A stretch of DNA of 64,000 nt, from the NCBI GenBank assembly GCA_023442755.1, contig JAEZXS010000300.1, positions 1 through 64,000 on the forward strand, in the 5' to 3' direction. Under the pieces are notes generated by a model, which saw only the letters and a program-made list of their open reading frames with translations, ran no database searches and was not told the DNA's origin. This DNA is from Pseudomonadota bacterium. Its GTDB lineage: Bacteria > Desulfobacterota > Syntrophobacteria > Syntrophobacterales > Syntrophobacteraceae. Numbering within the stretch: position 1 is the stretch's first letter; each line of letters begins with the position of its first letter. The position numbers and the translations under genes are program-made. Below, piece by piece: positions 1 to 9,625 of this stretch.

Positions 1-1
1 C

Positions 2-166
2 GTTATCGGTGTGGAGCCAGGCCGGATAGACTGGGGACTCGAGCTCTCGCCGGCTGTTGCGGAAGCCTTCCCGGCCCTTCTGGAACAGGTGTGCACGGAA
101 ATCCGGACGCACCTGGGCGCGATTCGCCCTGCCAAACAGGACAGCCGGCCGATGGACCGGGTTTGA
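2..166 (+). CDS. Hydrogenase maturation protease, C-terminal end (partial)
   Basis: The window opens inside a reading frame that ends at a TGA at 164-166; only about 54 residues are visible. They read VIGVEPGRIDWGLELSPAVAEAFPALLEQV, the typical C-terminal block of the HyaD/HybD/HupD endopeptidases that clip the C-terminus of NiFe-hydrogenase large subunits after Ni insertion. The nickel-sensing Glu/Asp/His residues lie upstream and cannot be checked. The hydrogenase structural genes are therefore expected just to the left of this window. The short sequence limits certainty about which subfamily it is. Confidence 0.75.
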   Translation, partial: VIGVEPGRIDWGLELSPAVAEAFPALLEQVCTEIRTHLGAIRPAKQDSRPMDRV

Positions 167-363
167 TCAGGACAGGGGGGAGCTCCGACACCCGGAACTC
201 TCCCCTCCCTGCCCCCTGGGCTTTTCCACTTCCAGTTTGACAAAGCCTTCCCTCCCAAAATAAACTGACTTAACTTCTACTCGCAACACGATACTCTGCC
301 GTTTGGGGCAGGGCTTGCCGTTCCTGTGCTTTCTCACCAACATTCCAACGGAGGGGACTGACT

Positions 364-654
364 ATGCCGACCTATGTATGCTTCCTCAAACATACGCCTG
401 AAGGAAACAGGGAAATCAGGAAATCGCGCGAACGCTTCGAAGCCGGAAAAAAGGCGGTCGAACAGGCCGGAGGCAAAGTCATTGCCGCCTACTATATCGT
501 CTCGCGCGGCGAATACATGATCGTTACGGAATTCCCTGACGAGAAAGCCAGGATTAAGACCACCATCCGCACACTCGAACACGGCACGGTCGAATATGAA
601 GTGTTCAGCGCCCTTCCCATCGAGGAATATCTCAAGCTGACCGAGGAGGCGTGA
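364..654 (+). CDS. GYD domain-containing protein
   Basis: A 96-residue cytosolic protein matching the GYD family (small ferredoxin-like alpha/beta barrel proteins of unknown biochemical role). Visible family features are the N-terminal strand MPTYVCFLKHTPEG, the central block GEYMIVTEFPDEKA where GYD is replaced by GEY, and the strand VEYEVFSALPIEEY. The start is supported by an AACGGAGGGG ribosome-binding site nine bases upstream. A possible promoter with TTGACA at 237-242 and TAAACT at 261-266 lies about 100 bp upstream. A hairpin terminator follows, so it is probably monocistronic. No function can be stated beyond the fold family. Confidence 0.8.
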   Translation: MPTYVCFLKHTPEGNREIRKSRERFEAGKKAVEQAGGKVIAAYYIVSRGEYMIVTEFPDEKARIKTTIRTLEHGTVEYEVFSALPIEEYLKLTEEA

Positions 655-692
655 GCCTGCGGGGAGGGGCCATCGTAGAGTCAGGATTTTCG

Positions 693-723
693 CGGGTCCG
701 GATCGATATTCGGACCCGTTTGC
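693..723 (+). terminator. Hairpin terminator after the GYD gene
   Basis: An 8-bp perfect stem, CGGGTCCG (693-700) pairing with CGGACCCG (711-718), closes a 10-base loop and is followed by a short T tract. It lies 39 bp after the GYD stop codon and before the next gene, which is where a factor-independent terminator is expected. The short T run makes it moderate in strength. Confidence 0.6.
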
Positions 724-885
724 ATTAAAACAGTTGGAAAGTTGCGCCAAAGATTTACAATTCCGCTGACGCGCGGGGAACCGTGTTGCCGGCAAACGCC
801 GGTCTTATCCATCTCATACACTTTCAGCGGGTTACATGAGTTTTGCCATATTCGGGATCCTGATCTACGGGTGCGGGCGAGCGTC

Positions 886-1977
886 ATGACGATGCGGCCG
901 AATGCGCTGACGCCGGCGGCAAGGGTGAATTTTTCCCGGTCGCTGCAATGGGGCCTGCTCATCCCGGGCTCGGCGATACTTGCCCTGCTGCTCGAAATGG
1001 CGGGCCTGCCGGCCGCGCTGCTGCTCGGGCCGATGATTGCCGGCGCCGTCGTCGGGTGCGCCGGCGGGGATATTCAAATATCCCGCCGGGCCTACCTTGG
1101 TTCCCAGGCGATTATCGGGTGCCTCATAGCCCGCTCCATCACCTCGACCATCGTCCTCACTTTCTTCAAGGAATGGCCGCTGTTCCTCGGCGTTACACTC
1201 GCAGTTGTCGGGGCGAGCAGTTTTCTTGGCTGGCTGATCAACCGATGGAGCATGCTGCCGGGAACGACGGCAATCTGGGGATGTTCTCCCGGGGCGGCTA
1301 CGGCGATGATGATCATGGCGCCGTCATTCGGCGCCGATGCCCGGCTGGTCGCCTTCATGCAGTATCTTCGCGTGGTCCTGGTGGCGGGCGCCGCATCCGT
1401 GGTTGCCCGAGTGTGGGCCGGCGCCGGGACCGGCGCAGGCGGGATCGACTGGCTGCCCGCCATCCAGTGGGTTCCCTTTGCCCAGACGCTGGCGCTTGCC
1501 TTCCTGGGCGGAGCGGCCGGCCGCTTTCTGCGGCTTCCGGCCGGAGCGATGCTCGTCCCGTGGGCGGTCGGTTCCATTCTCCATGCAGCAGGGGTTTTCG
1601 AGATCTTCCTTCCCCCGTGGCTTCTCGCAATCAGCTATGCGCTCATCGGCTGGAGGATCGGACTCAGTTTCCAGCGCGACATCATCGCGCAGGCTACCCG
1701 CGCACTGCCGCTGATAATCGTATCCTTCCTCGTTCTGATTGCCTCCTGCGGCGGCCTCGGGTTCATTCTCACCAGGACCATGCAGATCGACCCGCTGACG
1801 GCATATCTCGCTACCAGCCCCGGCGGCATGGATTCGATAGCCATAATCGGAGCGACCTGCAACGTCGATCTCCCCTTCGTCATGGCTTTCCAGACCGTCC
1901 GTTTCGTGGTCGTGGTACTTGCCGGCCCCTTTCTGGCCCGCCTTCTCTCCCGCCATACACAGGGGGCATGCAAGTAG
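886..1977 (+). CDS. AbrB-family (AbrB duplication) integral membrane protein
   Basis: About 363 residues, almost entirely hydrophobic, with two copies of the AbrB-duplication repeat (the E. coli AbrB/AidB-regulator and ammonia-monooxygenase-annotated membrane family). Repeat one contains GSQAIIGCLIARSIT and LPGTTAIWGCSPGAATAMMIMA; repeat two contains ATSPGGMDSIAIIGATCNVDLPFVMAFQ. About ten membrane segments are apparent. The frame is open from 742, but the first ~48 residues are polar and unlike the family, so I place the start at the ATG at 886, with GTG 871 and ATG 892 as alternatives. The family is presumed to be a transporter; its substrate is not established. Confidence 0.8.
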   Translation: MTMRPNALTPAARVNFSRSLQWGLLIPGSAILALLLEMAGLPAALLLGPMIAGAVVGCAGGDIQISRRAYLGSQAIIGCLIARSITSTIVLTFFKEWPLFLGVTLAVVGASSFLGWLINRWSMLPGTTAIWGCSPGAATAMMIMAPSFGADARLVAFMQYLRVVLVAGAASVVARVWAGAGTGAGGIDWLPAIQWVPFAQTLALAFLGGAAGRFLRLPAGAMLVPWAVGSILHAAGVFEIFLPPWLLAISYALIGWRIGLSFQRDIIAQATRALPLIIVSFLVLIASCGGLGFILTRTMQIDPLTAYLATSPGGMDSIAIIGATCNVDLPFVMAFQTVRFVVVVLAGPFLARLLSRHTQGACK

Positions 1978-2149
1978 GCTCCTCCTGGCGCTAATTCAGA
2001 TATTTCAGCAATTTCAACCCCCTGCTCCTTTCCACCTCCATAAATTTCTTCCCAAAACCATTTCAAGGGCATACATTCTCTTTACAACCCCTGCAATTGG
2101 GAGAGCAACCAGGCAGCCTGGTAGAATACATCGGCGGAAAAGAAATCCA

Positions 2150-3904
2150 ATGCTCTGGAAATTGAAACAGCAACAGCAGAAATGGCTCGAAAGCGAGCGG
2201 GGAACCATCGTAAAGGACTGGGGCGGCAAGATCCGCATCGCTCTTGCCTTCCCCAGCCGGTATTCGGTCGGAATGTCCAACCTGGGGTTCCAGTTCGTCT
2301 ACGAAACCCTGAACCGGTTTGAAAATATCGTCTGCGAGCGGGTGTTCTACCCGGAGCCCGAAGACCTCGAAATTCTGAGAAAATCCTCCGGCAACCTGCT
2401 GTCCGTGGAAACCCAGAGGCCGCTTGTCGACTTCCACCTGGTCGCATTCTCCGTCCCTTTCGAAAACGATTATACGAACGTCCTGGAAATGCTCGTCCTG
2501 GCCGGCATTCCGGTGAGAAGCGAACAACGCACGACGGCCCATCCGCTCGTTTCCGGCGGCGGAGTTGCCCTGTTCCTGAATCCCGAACCGATTGCGCCCT
2601 TTCTCGACTTCCTGTTCGCGGGGGAAGCCGAGGCCATCATCCCCGACTTCGTTTCTTTCTGGAAAGAATTCGAAAATTCGTCCCTGTCCCGCCCGGAATT
2701 GCTGAACGAACTCGGTCAATCGGTTCCGGGAATATACGTGCCTTCCCTGTACGAGGTTTCCTACAATCCGGACGGCACGCTCGAATCGATCCACCCCGCT
2801 TTCGGCAGCGGCCTGCCCGAGCGTGTCGCATACAGGCGCGCCGATCTGGGCGAAACGTCTCCGTGCAAAACCGCGGTACTCACCCCGAATACGGAATTCA
2901 GCAACGTTCTGCTGCTGGAGATCGGCCGTGGATGCGGGCGCGGGTGCCGTTTCTGCGCCGCCGGGTACGTCTACCGTCCCGTCCGGTATCATTGCGCAAA
3001 GGATCTTCTCGAAACGACCGGGGCAAAAATCGGAGAAACGGCCAGGATCGGGCTTGTGAGTGCAGCCGTGTCGGACCACCCGGAGATAAACTATTTGTGC
3101 AGCTCGATTCTCGAACAGGGCGGGTCCCTGTCCTTTTCGTCGCTCAGGGCCGACACACTGACTCCCGAAATCCTCTCGGGCCTCGAGGCGAGCGAGCACC
3201 AGGCGGTGGCGATCGCGCCGGAAGCCGGAACCGAACGGCTGCGCAGGGTTATAAACAAGAACCTCACGATCGAGGACATCTACCGGGCGGCCGAAATACT
3301 GGTGAAAAAGCATATCCTCCACATCAAGCTCTACTTCATGATCGGTCTTCCCACCGAGACCCTGGACGACCTCCAGGGGATCGTCGACACCGCCAAGGGC
3401 ATCCGGCACCACGTCCTCAGCGCAAGCCGGGGACAGACGCGGCTCGGGACCATTACTCTCAGCGTGAACTCGTTCGTCCCCAAGCCCTTCACCCCTTTCC
3501 AGTGGGCGCCGTTTGCCGGAGTGCGGGAACTGAAGGAAAAAGCCAAATGGATCCAGAAGGCGCTCCATAAGGTCCCGAACGTGCGCGTTCATTTCGACCT
3601 GCCGAAGTGGTCCTATGTGCAGGCGCTTCTTTCCCGGGGCGACCGCAGGGTTTCGGCCTTTCTCGAAAAAGTCGTCCTGGAAGGCAATTCCTGGAACCAG
3701 GCCATGCGGAATGCGCCGCTCAATCCCGATTTCTGGGTCATGAGGGAAAGGGGCGGGGATGAGCGCTTTCCCTGGGAAATCATCGACCACGGGGTGGAAC
3801 GCAGCTTTTTGTGGGGAGAATACCAAAGGGCGCTCGAAGGAAAGAGCAGCCCTGAATGCCGGCCGGACGGGATCTGCAGGCGCTGCGGCATCTGCCAACC
3901 GTGA
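2150..3904 (+). CDS. Radical SAM protein of the TIGR03960-like type (stand-alone)
   Basis: 584 residues. The N-terminal ~200 residues are a degenerate B12-binding-like domain (IALAFPSRYSVGMSNLGFQFVYETLN), followed by a radical SAM core with the cluster motif CGRGCRFC (CX3CX2C) near residue 263 and glycine-rich IGLVSAAVSDHPEI. The protein ends in a cysteine-rich tail, CRPDGICRRCGICQP, which could hold metal. In many bacteria this family is fused to a DUF2344 domain; here it stops without it. The frame is open from 1919, but the family begins at MLWKLKQQ, so ATG 2150 is chosen. The reaction catalysed is not known. Confidence 0.8.
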   Translation: MLWKLKQQQQKWLESERGTIVKDWGGKIRIALAFPSRYSVGMSNLGFQFVYETLNRFENIVCERVFYPEPEDLEILRKSSGNLLSVETQRPLVDFHLVAFSVPFENDYTNVLEMLVLAGIPVRSEQRTTAHPLVSGGGVALFLNPEPIAPFLDFLFAGEAEAIIPDFVSFWKEFENSSLSRPELLNELGQSVPGIYVPSLYEVSYNPDGTLESIHPAFGSGLPERVAYRRADLGETSPCKTAVLTPNTEFSNVLLLEIGRGCGRGCRFCAAGYVYRPVRYHCAKDLLETTGAKIGETARIGLVSAAVSDHPEINYLCSSILEQGGSLSFSSLRADTLTPEILSGLEASEHQAVAIAPEAGTERLRRVINKNLTIEDIYRAAEILVKKHILHIKLYFMIGLPTETLDDLQGIVDTAKGIRHHVLSASRGQTRLGTITLSVNSFVPKPFTPFQWAPFAGVRELKEKAKWIQKALHKVPNVRVHFDLPKWSYVQALLSRGDRRVSAFLEKVVLEGNSWNQAMRNAPLNPDFWVMRERGGDERFPWEIIDHGVERSFLWGEYQRALEGKSSPECRPDGICRRCGICQP

Positions 3905-3946
3905 GGGGTCGGATCGCATAAATCATCGGAAATGGATTGAACCGGC

Positions 3947-4654
3947 ATGCAGACATCCACGACCGACAATAAATTTGCCGTCATCGCCGAAAATCTCGCC
4001 CGGGTTTACCCGATGGGCTCGGGAGAAGTCGTCGCGGTGCGCGATATCGACCTGCGCATTCCCGCGGGTGAACTGCTCGTCATCAAAGGAGCGAGCGGCT
4101 CCGGCAAAAGCACGCTCCTGGCGCTCCTGGCCGGACTGGACAGGCCGACCGCCGGGCGGCTCATCGTAGCGGGGCTCGGGCTCGACACGGCCTCCCCGGC
4201 GGAGCTTACGGAATTCCGGCGCAATTCCGTCGGGATCGTCTTCCAGTCGTTCAACCTCCTGCCGACGCTCACCGTCATCGAAAACGTCATGATTCCCGCC
4301 CTCCTGGCGGGCTGCCCCCACGGGAAGGTCCAGACCAGGGCGGAAGAGCTTCTCAATTGGCTGCGGATGGAAAACCGCCTCGATCACTTCCCCTCCCAGC
4401 TCTCCGGCGGAGAGATGCAGCGGACCGCCATCGCGCGGGCCCTCATAAACGATCCCGCCATCGTCCTGGCCGACGAACCCACGGGCAATCTCGACAGCAG
4501 CAACGGCGAGGCGGTCGTCGCACTGCTTGCCGAACTCAACCGCAAGTTCGGACGGACGGTGATCGTCGCAACGCACGGTGCGCTCGTAGACCCGCACGCG
4601 ACTGCCGGGATTCACCTCAAGGACGGTTCCATTGTGGAGCGGACCGGCAGATGA
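3947..4654 (+). CDS. ABC transporter ATP-binding protein (MacB/LolD type)
   Basis: 235-residue ATPase with Walker [10 protein letters not shown] near residue 46, Q-loop [17 protein letters not shown], signature [15 protein letters not shown], Walker [14 protein letters not shown] and the H-loop in VATHG. The insert and the spacing are typical of the LolD/MacB/FtsE group, which drives lipoprotein release or periplasmic export coupled to FtsX-like permeases rather than solute uptake. Its stop codon overlaps the start of the permease gene (ATGA), so the two are translationally coupled and surely form one transporter. Confidence 0.9.
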   Translation: MQTSTTDNKFAVIAENLARVYPMGSGEVVAVRDIDLRIPAGELLVIKGASGSGKSTLLALLAGLDRPTAGRLIVAGLGLDTASPAELTEFRRNSVGIVFQSFNLLPTLTVIENVMIPALLAGCPHGKVQTRAEELLNWLRMENRLDHFPSQLSGGEMQRTAIARALINDPAIVLADEPTGNLDSSNGEAVVALLAELNRKFGRTVIVATHGALVDPHATAGIHLKDGSIVERTGR

Positions 4655-7233
4655 GCGCCTTCTTCCGGCTCTGGTTCTGGTTCAGCTTCCGTCAATTCCG
4701 GCGCCACTTCTGGCGCTCCCTGGCCGTTTTGCTCGGGATATCCCTCGGGGCTGCGGTCTTCACCAGCGTGCGCCTGGCCACGAACGCCTCCGTTCAATCG
4801 TTTGCAAACAGTGTGGACGCCATTTCGGGAAAAGCCGACAGAACGGTGGTGGTGCCGGGCGGGCGGGTACCCGAGGAGCTTATCCGTCCTCTGCTGCATT
4901 CTCCCGACATCCGCGCCGCTTCCCCGCTCTCCAGCATGTACGTCCGCGCCGATGTAGAACCCCCCGTCCCTCTCCTGCTCGTCGGCCTGGACCCCATCCT
5001 GGAGCGTCCTCTTCGAAGCTGGAAAGCGGCAAAGACCGATGCGGACTCGTGGCGGGAGCTGATCGGCGCCCCGTACACCATCATGGCGGGGAAGGCTTTC
5101 ATGGAAAAGTACGGCCTGCACCCCGGGGATTCGATCCGGCTCGCGACTACGAATCGCAGCGCCTCCTTCCGCATCCTGGGAGGGCTCGAACCGGAAGGCC
5201 CCGCTTCGCTGGAAGGAGGCAGCCTCGCCATAACCGACATGGCGACGTTTCAGGAGTTCACGGGGGAGTTCGGCGCTGTGGACCGGATCGACCTGGTTTT
5301 CGCCCCGCCCGTGACTGAGGGGAAGCTGGATGCAGTCAGGAGCCTTCTTCCCCGAGGTCTCTTCCTGGAGCAACCCTCCGAGACCAGGGAAACCGGGCAG
5401 GTCATGATCCGATCCTACCAGTTGAACCTTTCGGTGCTCAGCTTCGTCTCTCTTTTTGTTGGCATGTTCCTCGTGTACAGCCTGATATCTCTGCATGCGA
5501 CCTCACGGCGGAAGGAACTCGCCGTTCTGCGAGCGGTGGGAGCTTCACGCCGCATGTTGTTCGGGATCTTCATAGCGGAAGGCATCTTTTTCGGCCTGAC
5601 GGGATGGGTGCCGGCGGTGCCGCTGAGCCTTTTCATGACCGGGAAGATGCTGGGCATCGTCAGTTCGACCATTTCAAGCCTTTTCGTCCGGGTGCACGTC
5701 GAGGGACTCGGCATCAGCGCCTGGGAACTCGCGCTCTCCTTCATTATCACCCTGCTGGTGGCGGTTGCCGCGGCATGCCAGCCGGCCTTCGAAGCCTCCC
5801 GCGTGCACGCCCGCGACGCGCTGATCATGCGCGAAGCTCCATTGGGGAGCGAGGGGAAGCTCATCAAGCGGCTTGCCCTGTCCGGCATGGTCCTCGTGGC
5901 CGCGGTCTGGCCGCTTTCACTTCTGCCCGGCATCTCCGGCGTACCGCTTCCCGGGTATTTCGCCACGTTCTTCCTCTTTTTCGGATTCGCCCTGTTCTCG
6001 CCGTTCTGGCTGAGAGCGGCCGGACAGCACATCCCTCCGATTGCAGGGCGGATTGCCGGAGAAACAGCCTATCTCGGGACCCGCTACCTGAAGGATGCGG
6101 GCGCCCGGGTCGCCATCTCCACAGGCGCGCTCATCACCGCCATCGGCCTGTTCGTTGCCCTCGCCATCATGGTCCACAGCTTCAGGGATACCGTCCAGAC
6201 CTGGGTTCGGCAGAGCATCAACGGGGATATCTACGTGCGGCCCAAGATGTCGGACATAAACCGGTACCGGGATTCCCTTCCGGCCGGGATGACGGAAGAG
6301 TTGAAAGCATTGCGGGCGGAGGCCGATCTTGTTCCTTACCGCCGCATCCTTCTCGACCGCAAGGGGGTTCCCTACCTGATAGAACCCATGGACGTCGCGA
6401 GCTATCTCCACCGCTCCCGGTTCCTTTTCCTGGAAGGCAAACACGAAGATGTCGGAGCGGCACTGAGCGGCGGCGAGGGAGTAGTCGTCTCCGAGGTGTT
6501 TTCGAACCAGACCGGGCTTCGCGTCGGAGACCGCTTCCAGGCGGTGGTGGAGGGAGCCGCTCTCGATCTGCCGATCCTTGCCATCGTTCGCGATTATCGC
6601 ACCCAGGGGGGAGTGGTCTACCTCTCCCTGGACCGGTTCGCCCGCGAAACGGGCGATGCGCGCTGGACGGGGGCGAGCCTTTTTCTCAAAAACCGCGGGG
6701 CGGGCCTGGAGGAGGATGTCGCGCGAATCCGAAATGAAATCCTCCTGTCGGCCGCAGAGCACGGCTACGGCGTCGACGCCATAGCGGGCAAGGATCTTCG
6801 AAAAAACATCCTGCGCATTTTCGACGAGACTTTCGCGATCACAACGGTATTGCTCGTTATATCGCTGCTCATAGCCGCGCTGGGGATTGCCACCACATTG
6901 ACCATCCTGGTTCTGGAACGGACCGGCCAATTTCAGACGATTCTGGCAACCGGGGCCAGTTCCGGGCAGATACGGGCGATTATAAGCTGGGAAGCCGCCT
7001 TGATGGTGGTTCTTGGAGAGGTGCTCGGCCTTGCGTGCGGTTTTGTTCTATCTTTTTTACTGATTTTTGTGATAAACCGAGAATCATTCGGATGGACTTT
7101 CATATATGCAATCGACTGGGTCGCCCTCGCGGCGTCCTTTCCTCTGGTTTGCGCAACCGCGCTCCTGGCGGCCGTTCCGGCTGCTCAGCTCGTTTTCCGG
7201 CAGCCTCCCGCGCAGGTGCTGAGAAATGGATGA
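4651..7233 (+). CDS. ABC transporter permease with two FtsX domains
   Basis: 860 residues starting at the ATG that overlaps the ATPase stop. Architecture: one N-terminal membrane segment, a large periplasmic MacB-like domain (~35-255), a first FtsX domain with three to four helices (~260-400), further helices (~420-520), a second periplasmic region, and a C-terminal FtsX domain (~740-855) ending in AAVPAAQLVFRQPPAQVLRNG. The double-FtsX layout matches the YbbP-like long permeases paired with LolD-type ATPases. A reading frame extends upstream into the ATPase gene but is only an overlap. The substrate is unknown; lipid, lipoprotein or peptide export are the likely classes. Confidence 0.88.
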   Translation: MSAFFRLWFWFSFRQFRRHFWRSLAVLLGISLGAAVFTSVRLATNASVQSFANSVDAISGKADRTVVVPGGRVPEELIRPLLHSPDIRAASPLSSMYVRADVEPPVPLLLVGLDPILERPLRSWKAAKTDADSWRELIGAPYTIMAGKAFMEKYGLHPGDSIRLATTNRSASFRILGGLEPEGPASLEGGSLAITDMATFQEFTGEFGAVDRIDLVFAPPVTEGKLDAVRSLLPRGLFLEQPSETRETGQVMIRSYQLNLSVLSFVSLFVGMFLVYSLISLHATSRRKELAVLRAVGASRRMLFGIFIAEGIFFGLTGWVPAVPLSLFMTGKMLGIVSSTISSLFVRVHVEGLGISAWELALSFIITLLVAVAAACQPAFEASRVHARDALIMREAPLGSEGKLIKRLALSGMVLVAAVWPLSLLPGISGVPLPGYFATFFLFFGFALFSPFWLRAAGQHIPPIAGRIAGETAYLGTRYLKDAGARVAISTGALITAIGLFVALAIMVHSFRDTVQTWVRQSINGDIYVRPKMSDINRYRDSLPAGMTEELKALRAEADLVPYRRILLDRKGVPYLIEPMDVASYLHRSRFLFLEGKHEDVGAALSGGEGVVVSEVFSNQTGLRVGDRFQAVVEGAALDLPILAIVRDYRTQGGVVYLSLDRFARETGDARWTGASLFLKNRGAGLEEDVARIRNEILLSAAEHGYGVDAIAGKDLRKNILRIFDETFAITTVLLVISLLIAALGIATTLTILVLERTGQFQTILATGASSGQIRAIISWEAALMVVLGEVLGLACGFVLSFLLIFVINRESFGWTFIYAIDWVALAASFPLVCATALLAAVPAAQLVFRQPPAQVLRNG

Positions 7234-7329
7234 ATACGGCAAGTAATCGATATTCTTGCGGAGCCCAAAGGAAAGTAATAGAATTTCATTTGTAATGAAG
7301 TTGTTACGAATACAAATCTATCCGGGGGG

Positions 7330-7791
7330 ATGATTCTCAGCAGAGGGGGGAAAGTGTTTTCGAAGGGATGGGGACTCGCTTTGTTGTTGTTCCTGGCTGC
7401 AGCTCTGCCCGCTTTTGCCGCGGATGGTCCGGCGGAATTCTGGCAGGCAACGTATATGCTCAACAGGATCTCCGCGGAGGTGCATCACGACGGTGATGCT
7501 ATATCCGGCGTGGTGACCGTTCGCCAGCTGTCGGGAGCAAACTCGACCTATCATTTCTCCGGCACGATGCAAAACGGCGTCATAGTCGCTTCCCACCGCG
7601 ATGGATACGTGTTTCGCGGACGTCTTGTCTCCCGGGGAAAGATCGAAGGGGTCCTCACTACAAAGAATGGCATGCCTATTTCCCTGGAGGTGCGGGAAGC
7701 TCCCTGCCGACCCGGGAAAATCCAGGGGACGCGATCCGAGCGCCAGGACTTCGCAGACCGCCAGATCTCCGAATCTCCCTCACGTTTCTGA
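7330..7791 (+). CDS. Small secreted hypothetical protein
   Basis: 153 residues. A basic N-terminus and a hydrophobic stretch (GWGLALLLFLAAALPAFA) end in an AFA/AD signal-peptidase I site near residue 31. The mature part is short beta-strand-like sequence (ISGVVTVRQL, YHFSGTMQNGVIVASHRDGYVFRGRLV) that resembles domains describing a property of a surface or matrix, but I cannot assign a family. The tail after residue 120 is low-complexity and charged. The ATG follows a GGGGGG-rich ribosome-binding site. It begins about 100 bp after the permease gene and could be co-transcribed. Confidence 0.55.
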   Translation: MILSRGGKVFSKGWGLALLLFLAAALPAFAADGPAEFWQATYMLNRISAEVHHDGDAISGVVTVRQLSGANSTYHFSGTMQNGVIVASHRDGYVFRGRLVSRGKIEGVLTTKNGMPISLEVREAPCRPGKIQGTRSERQDFADRQISESPSRF

Positions 7792-7910
7792 AGAAAACCC
7801 GCAAGCGATTCAGGCAACGGTGCTCTCCGGCTCATCCAGTGATTATATATATCCCGAGCTGCATTCGTAGCGCCGATCGCCCTTTGTGTATGAAAAATGA
7901 AGGGAGATCG

Positions 7911-7938
7911 TTGTTCGCATGGCGCAACCTGCTATAAT
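7911..7938 (+). promoter_or_regulatory. Sigma-70-like promoter for the CDF exporter gene
   Basis: A perfect TATAAT at 7933-7938 preceded by TGC makes an extended -10 element; a weak -35 (TTGTTC, 7911-7916) sits 16 bp upstream. It lies 48 bp before the ATG of the CDF gene. No obvious metal-regulator operator was recognised nearby. Confidence 0.5.
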
Positions 7939-7985
7939 AACGACCCTCAGCCATAAACAATAGCAACTGGAGATATGAACCCGAA

Positions 7986-9035
7986 ATGGAAGAGAATAGG
8001 CAGGGACTGGGGGAGCGGCATGCCGCCTGCTATCACGAAGTCCACACTGAAGCACCGGATGGCGGCCTGCACTGCCATCCAGGAAGGGGCTGCTCGCATG
8101 GGCACGCCATTCCGGAAACGAGTGGTTCTAGACTGCTGATTACGCTGCTGCTGAACCTGATAATTCCCATCGCCCAGGTGATCGGCGGCATTCAGGCAAA
8201 CAGTATGGCCCTCATCTCCGATGCCGCTCACAATTTCAGCGACTTCATGGCCGTCCTGCTCGCCTATATCGCGAACCGCATCGGGAAGCGCGGAGCATCG
8301 GCCCAGTTTACGTTCGGATACCGCAGGGCCGAAATTCTGGCTGCAACGTTGAACGTGATGATTCTGCTCGGGGTGTCGGGCTTCATTCTGTATGAAGCGG
8401 CCCAGAGGCTTTTGCACCCGGCATCCGTCCATGCCGGCATGGTCATCGTCATTGCGGCGATAGGCGTTTTAGGAAACGGCTTCTCAGCCTGGCTTCTCCA
8501 CAAGGATGCTTCACACAACCTCAACGTCAAGGGTGCTTTCCTGCACATGCTGGGGGATCTTTTCACCTCCGTGGTGGTCGTCGTGAACGGCATCGTGCTG
8601 CTCTACCGCCCCTGGTACTGGCTCGACCCGGCGCTGTCCGTCCTGATCGCCGCTTTCATCATCAAGAACTGCTGGTCCATTCTGAAGGAAGCGACCTGCA
8701 TCCTGATGAACGCCACTCCCACCGGGCTCGACCTGATGAAAATAAAGAGATTTCTCGAGGGAATACCGGGCGTCAAGAACGTCCATTACCTTCATGCCTG
8801 GAACCTGTGTTCGTCGAGCGTGGCCTTCTCGTGCCACGTGGTCGTCCCCGATCAAAACCTGAGCCGGATAGACGCCCTGTCGGATAAACTGCGCAATAAT
8901 CTCATGGAACAGTTCGGGATCGATCACCCGGTGCTGCAGTTCGAAACCGGCAAGTGCGGCGATGGCGACCTGTTTTGCGGACTTTCGTGCGGGAACTCCC
9001 ACGCCCCGCACCAGGATCGAGGCGAAAGCGAATGA
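7986..9035 (+). CDS. Cation diffusion facilitator (Zn/Cd/Co exporter)
   Basis: 349-residue inner-membrane antiporter of the CDF (CzcD/ZitB) family that exports divalent metal using proton motive force. Six membrane helices run from ~48 to ~240. Both metal-binding HxxxD pairs are visible: HNFSD in helix II (SDAAHNFSD) and HMLGD in helix V. The N-terminus is His- and Cys-rich (HEVH, HCHPGRGCSHGH), a likely metal-sensing or delivery tail, and the C-terminal cytosolic domain (~240-335) ends with an extra Cys/His tail. The stop codon overlaps the start of the DoxX gene. Confidence 0.9.
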   Translation: MEENRQGLGERHAACYHEVHTEAPDGGLHCHPGRGCSHGHAIPETSGSRLLITLLLNLIIPIAQVIGGIQANSMALISDAAHNFSDFMAVLLAYIANRIGKRGASAQFTFGYRRAEILAATLNVMILLGVSGFILYEAAQRLLHPASVHAGMVIVIAAIGVLGNGFSAWLLHKDASHNLNVKGAFLHMLGDLFTSVVVVVNGIVLLYRPWYWLDPALSVLIAAFIIKNCWSILKEATCILMNATPTGLDLMKIKRFLEGIPGVKNVHYLHAWNLCSSSVAFSCHVVVPDQNLSRIDALSDKLRNNLMEQFGIDHPVLQFETGKCGDGDLFCGLSCGNSHAPHQDRGESE

Positions 9036-9481
9036 GTTCGACCGTGCGGGATAAACTTTACCTGGGCGCCCGTATCGTTCTGGGCGCGCTCTTCATTGCG
9101 GCAAGCATCGACAAAATCGCCCACCCGGCGGCATTTGCCGAGATAATCCATAACTACCAGATTCTTCCGGACTACCTGATAAACATTTCCGCGATCGTGC
9201 TGCCGTGGCTGGAAGCCCTGCTCGGCCTGTGCATCATTACGGGAGTGTGGCTGCCCGGGACCGTGGTCCTGGCCAATCTGCTCCTGCTCACCTTTTTCTC
9301 GGCCCTCTTGTTCAACCTTTCCAGGGGACTCAACGTCCACTGCGGATGTTTTTCCACGAAAATCACCGACAACCCGCAGACCGCCTGGTATGTCGCGCGT
9401 GACTCCCTTTTCCTGCTCCTCGGACTTTCCGTGCTCCTGCCGCTTTTCCGGAAAAGGACCGCTCGAAGAAATCCCGTTTAA
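9032..9481 (+). CDS. DoxX/MauE family membrane protein
   Basis: 149 residues with four predicted membrane helices. Family features are the first-helix block GALFIAASIDKIAHPAAFAEIIHNY, the PWLEALLG second helix, and the CxC in LNVHCGCFS after the third helix, as seen in MauE-like proteins linked to disulphide or thiosulphate metabolism. The open frame begins at 8954, but ATG 9032 overlaps the CDF stop codon (ATGA) and begins where homology starts. Translational coupling to the metal exporter is clear; a functional link, for example thiol redox of the Cys-rich exporter tail, is only inference. Confidence 0.75.
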   Translation: MSSTVRDKLYLGARIVLGALFIAASIDKIAHPAAFAEIIHNYQILPDYLINISAIVLPWLEALLGLCIITGVWLPGTVVLANLLLLTFFSALLFNLSRGLNVHCGCFSTKITDNPQTAWYVARDSLFLLLGLSVLLPLFRKRTARRNPV

Positions 9482-9625
9482 GGACCTGCCCCGTCCCTCC
9501 TGTGCTATAAACAAATGGCCAGCCCCCTCGCTCCCACACTCCAGCGTAAGGGACGAGATGTCCTCGGCCTGCCGGAGTTCGCTCCACCACCAGAGTACTG
9601 GCTGATTGCGTGTCATGATTGCATT

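Noticed and set aside
2063..3919. 618-codon minus-strand frame
   Set aside because: Antisense of the radical SAM gene with no motif.
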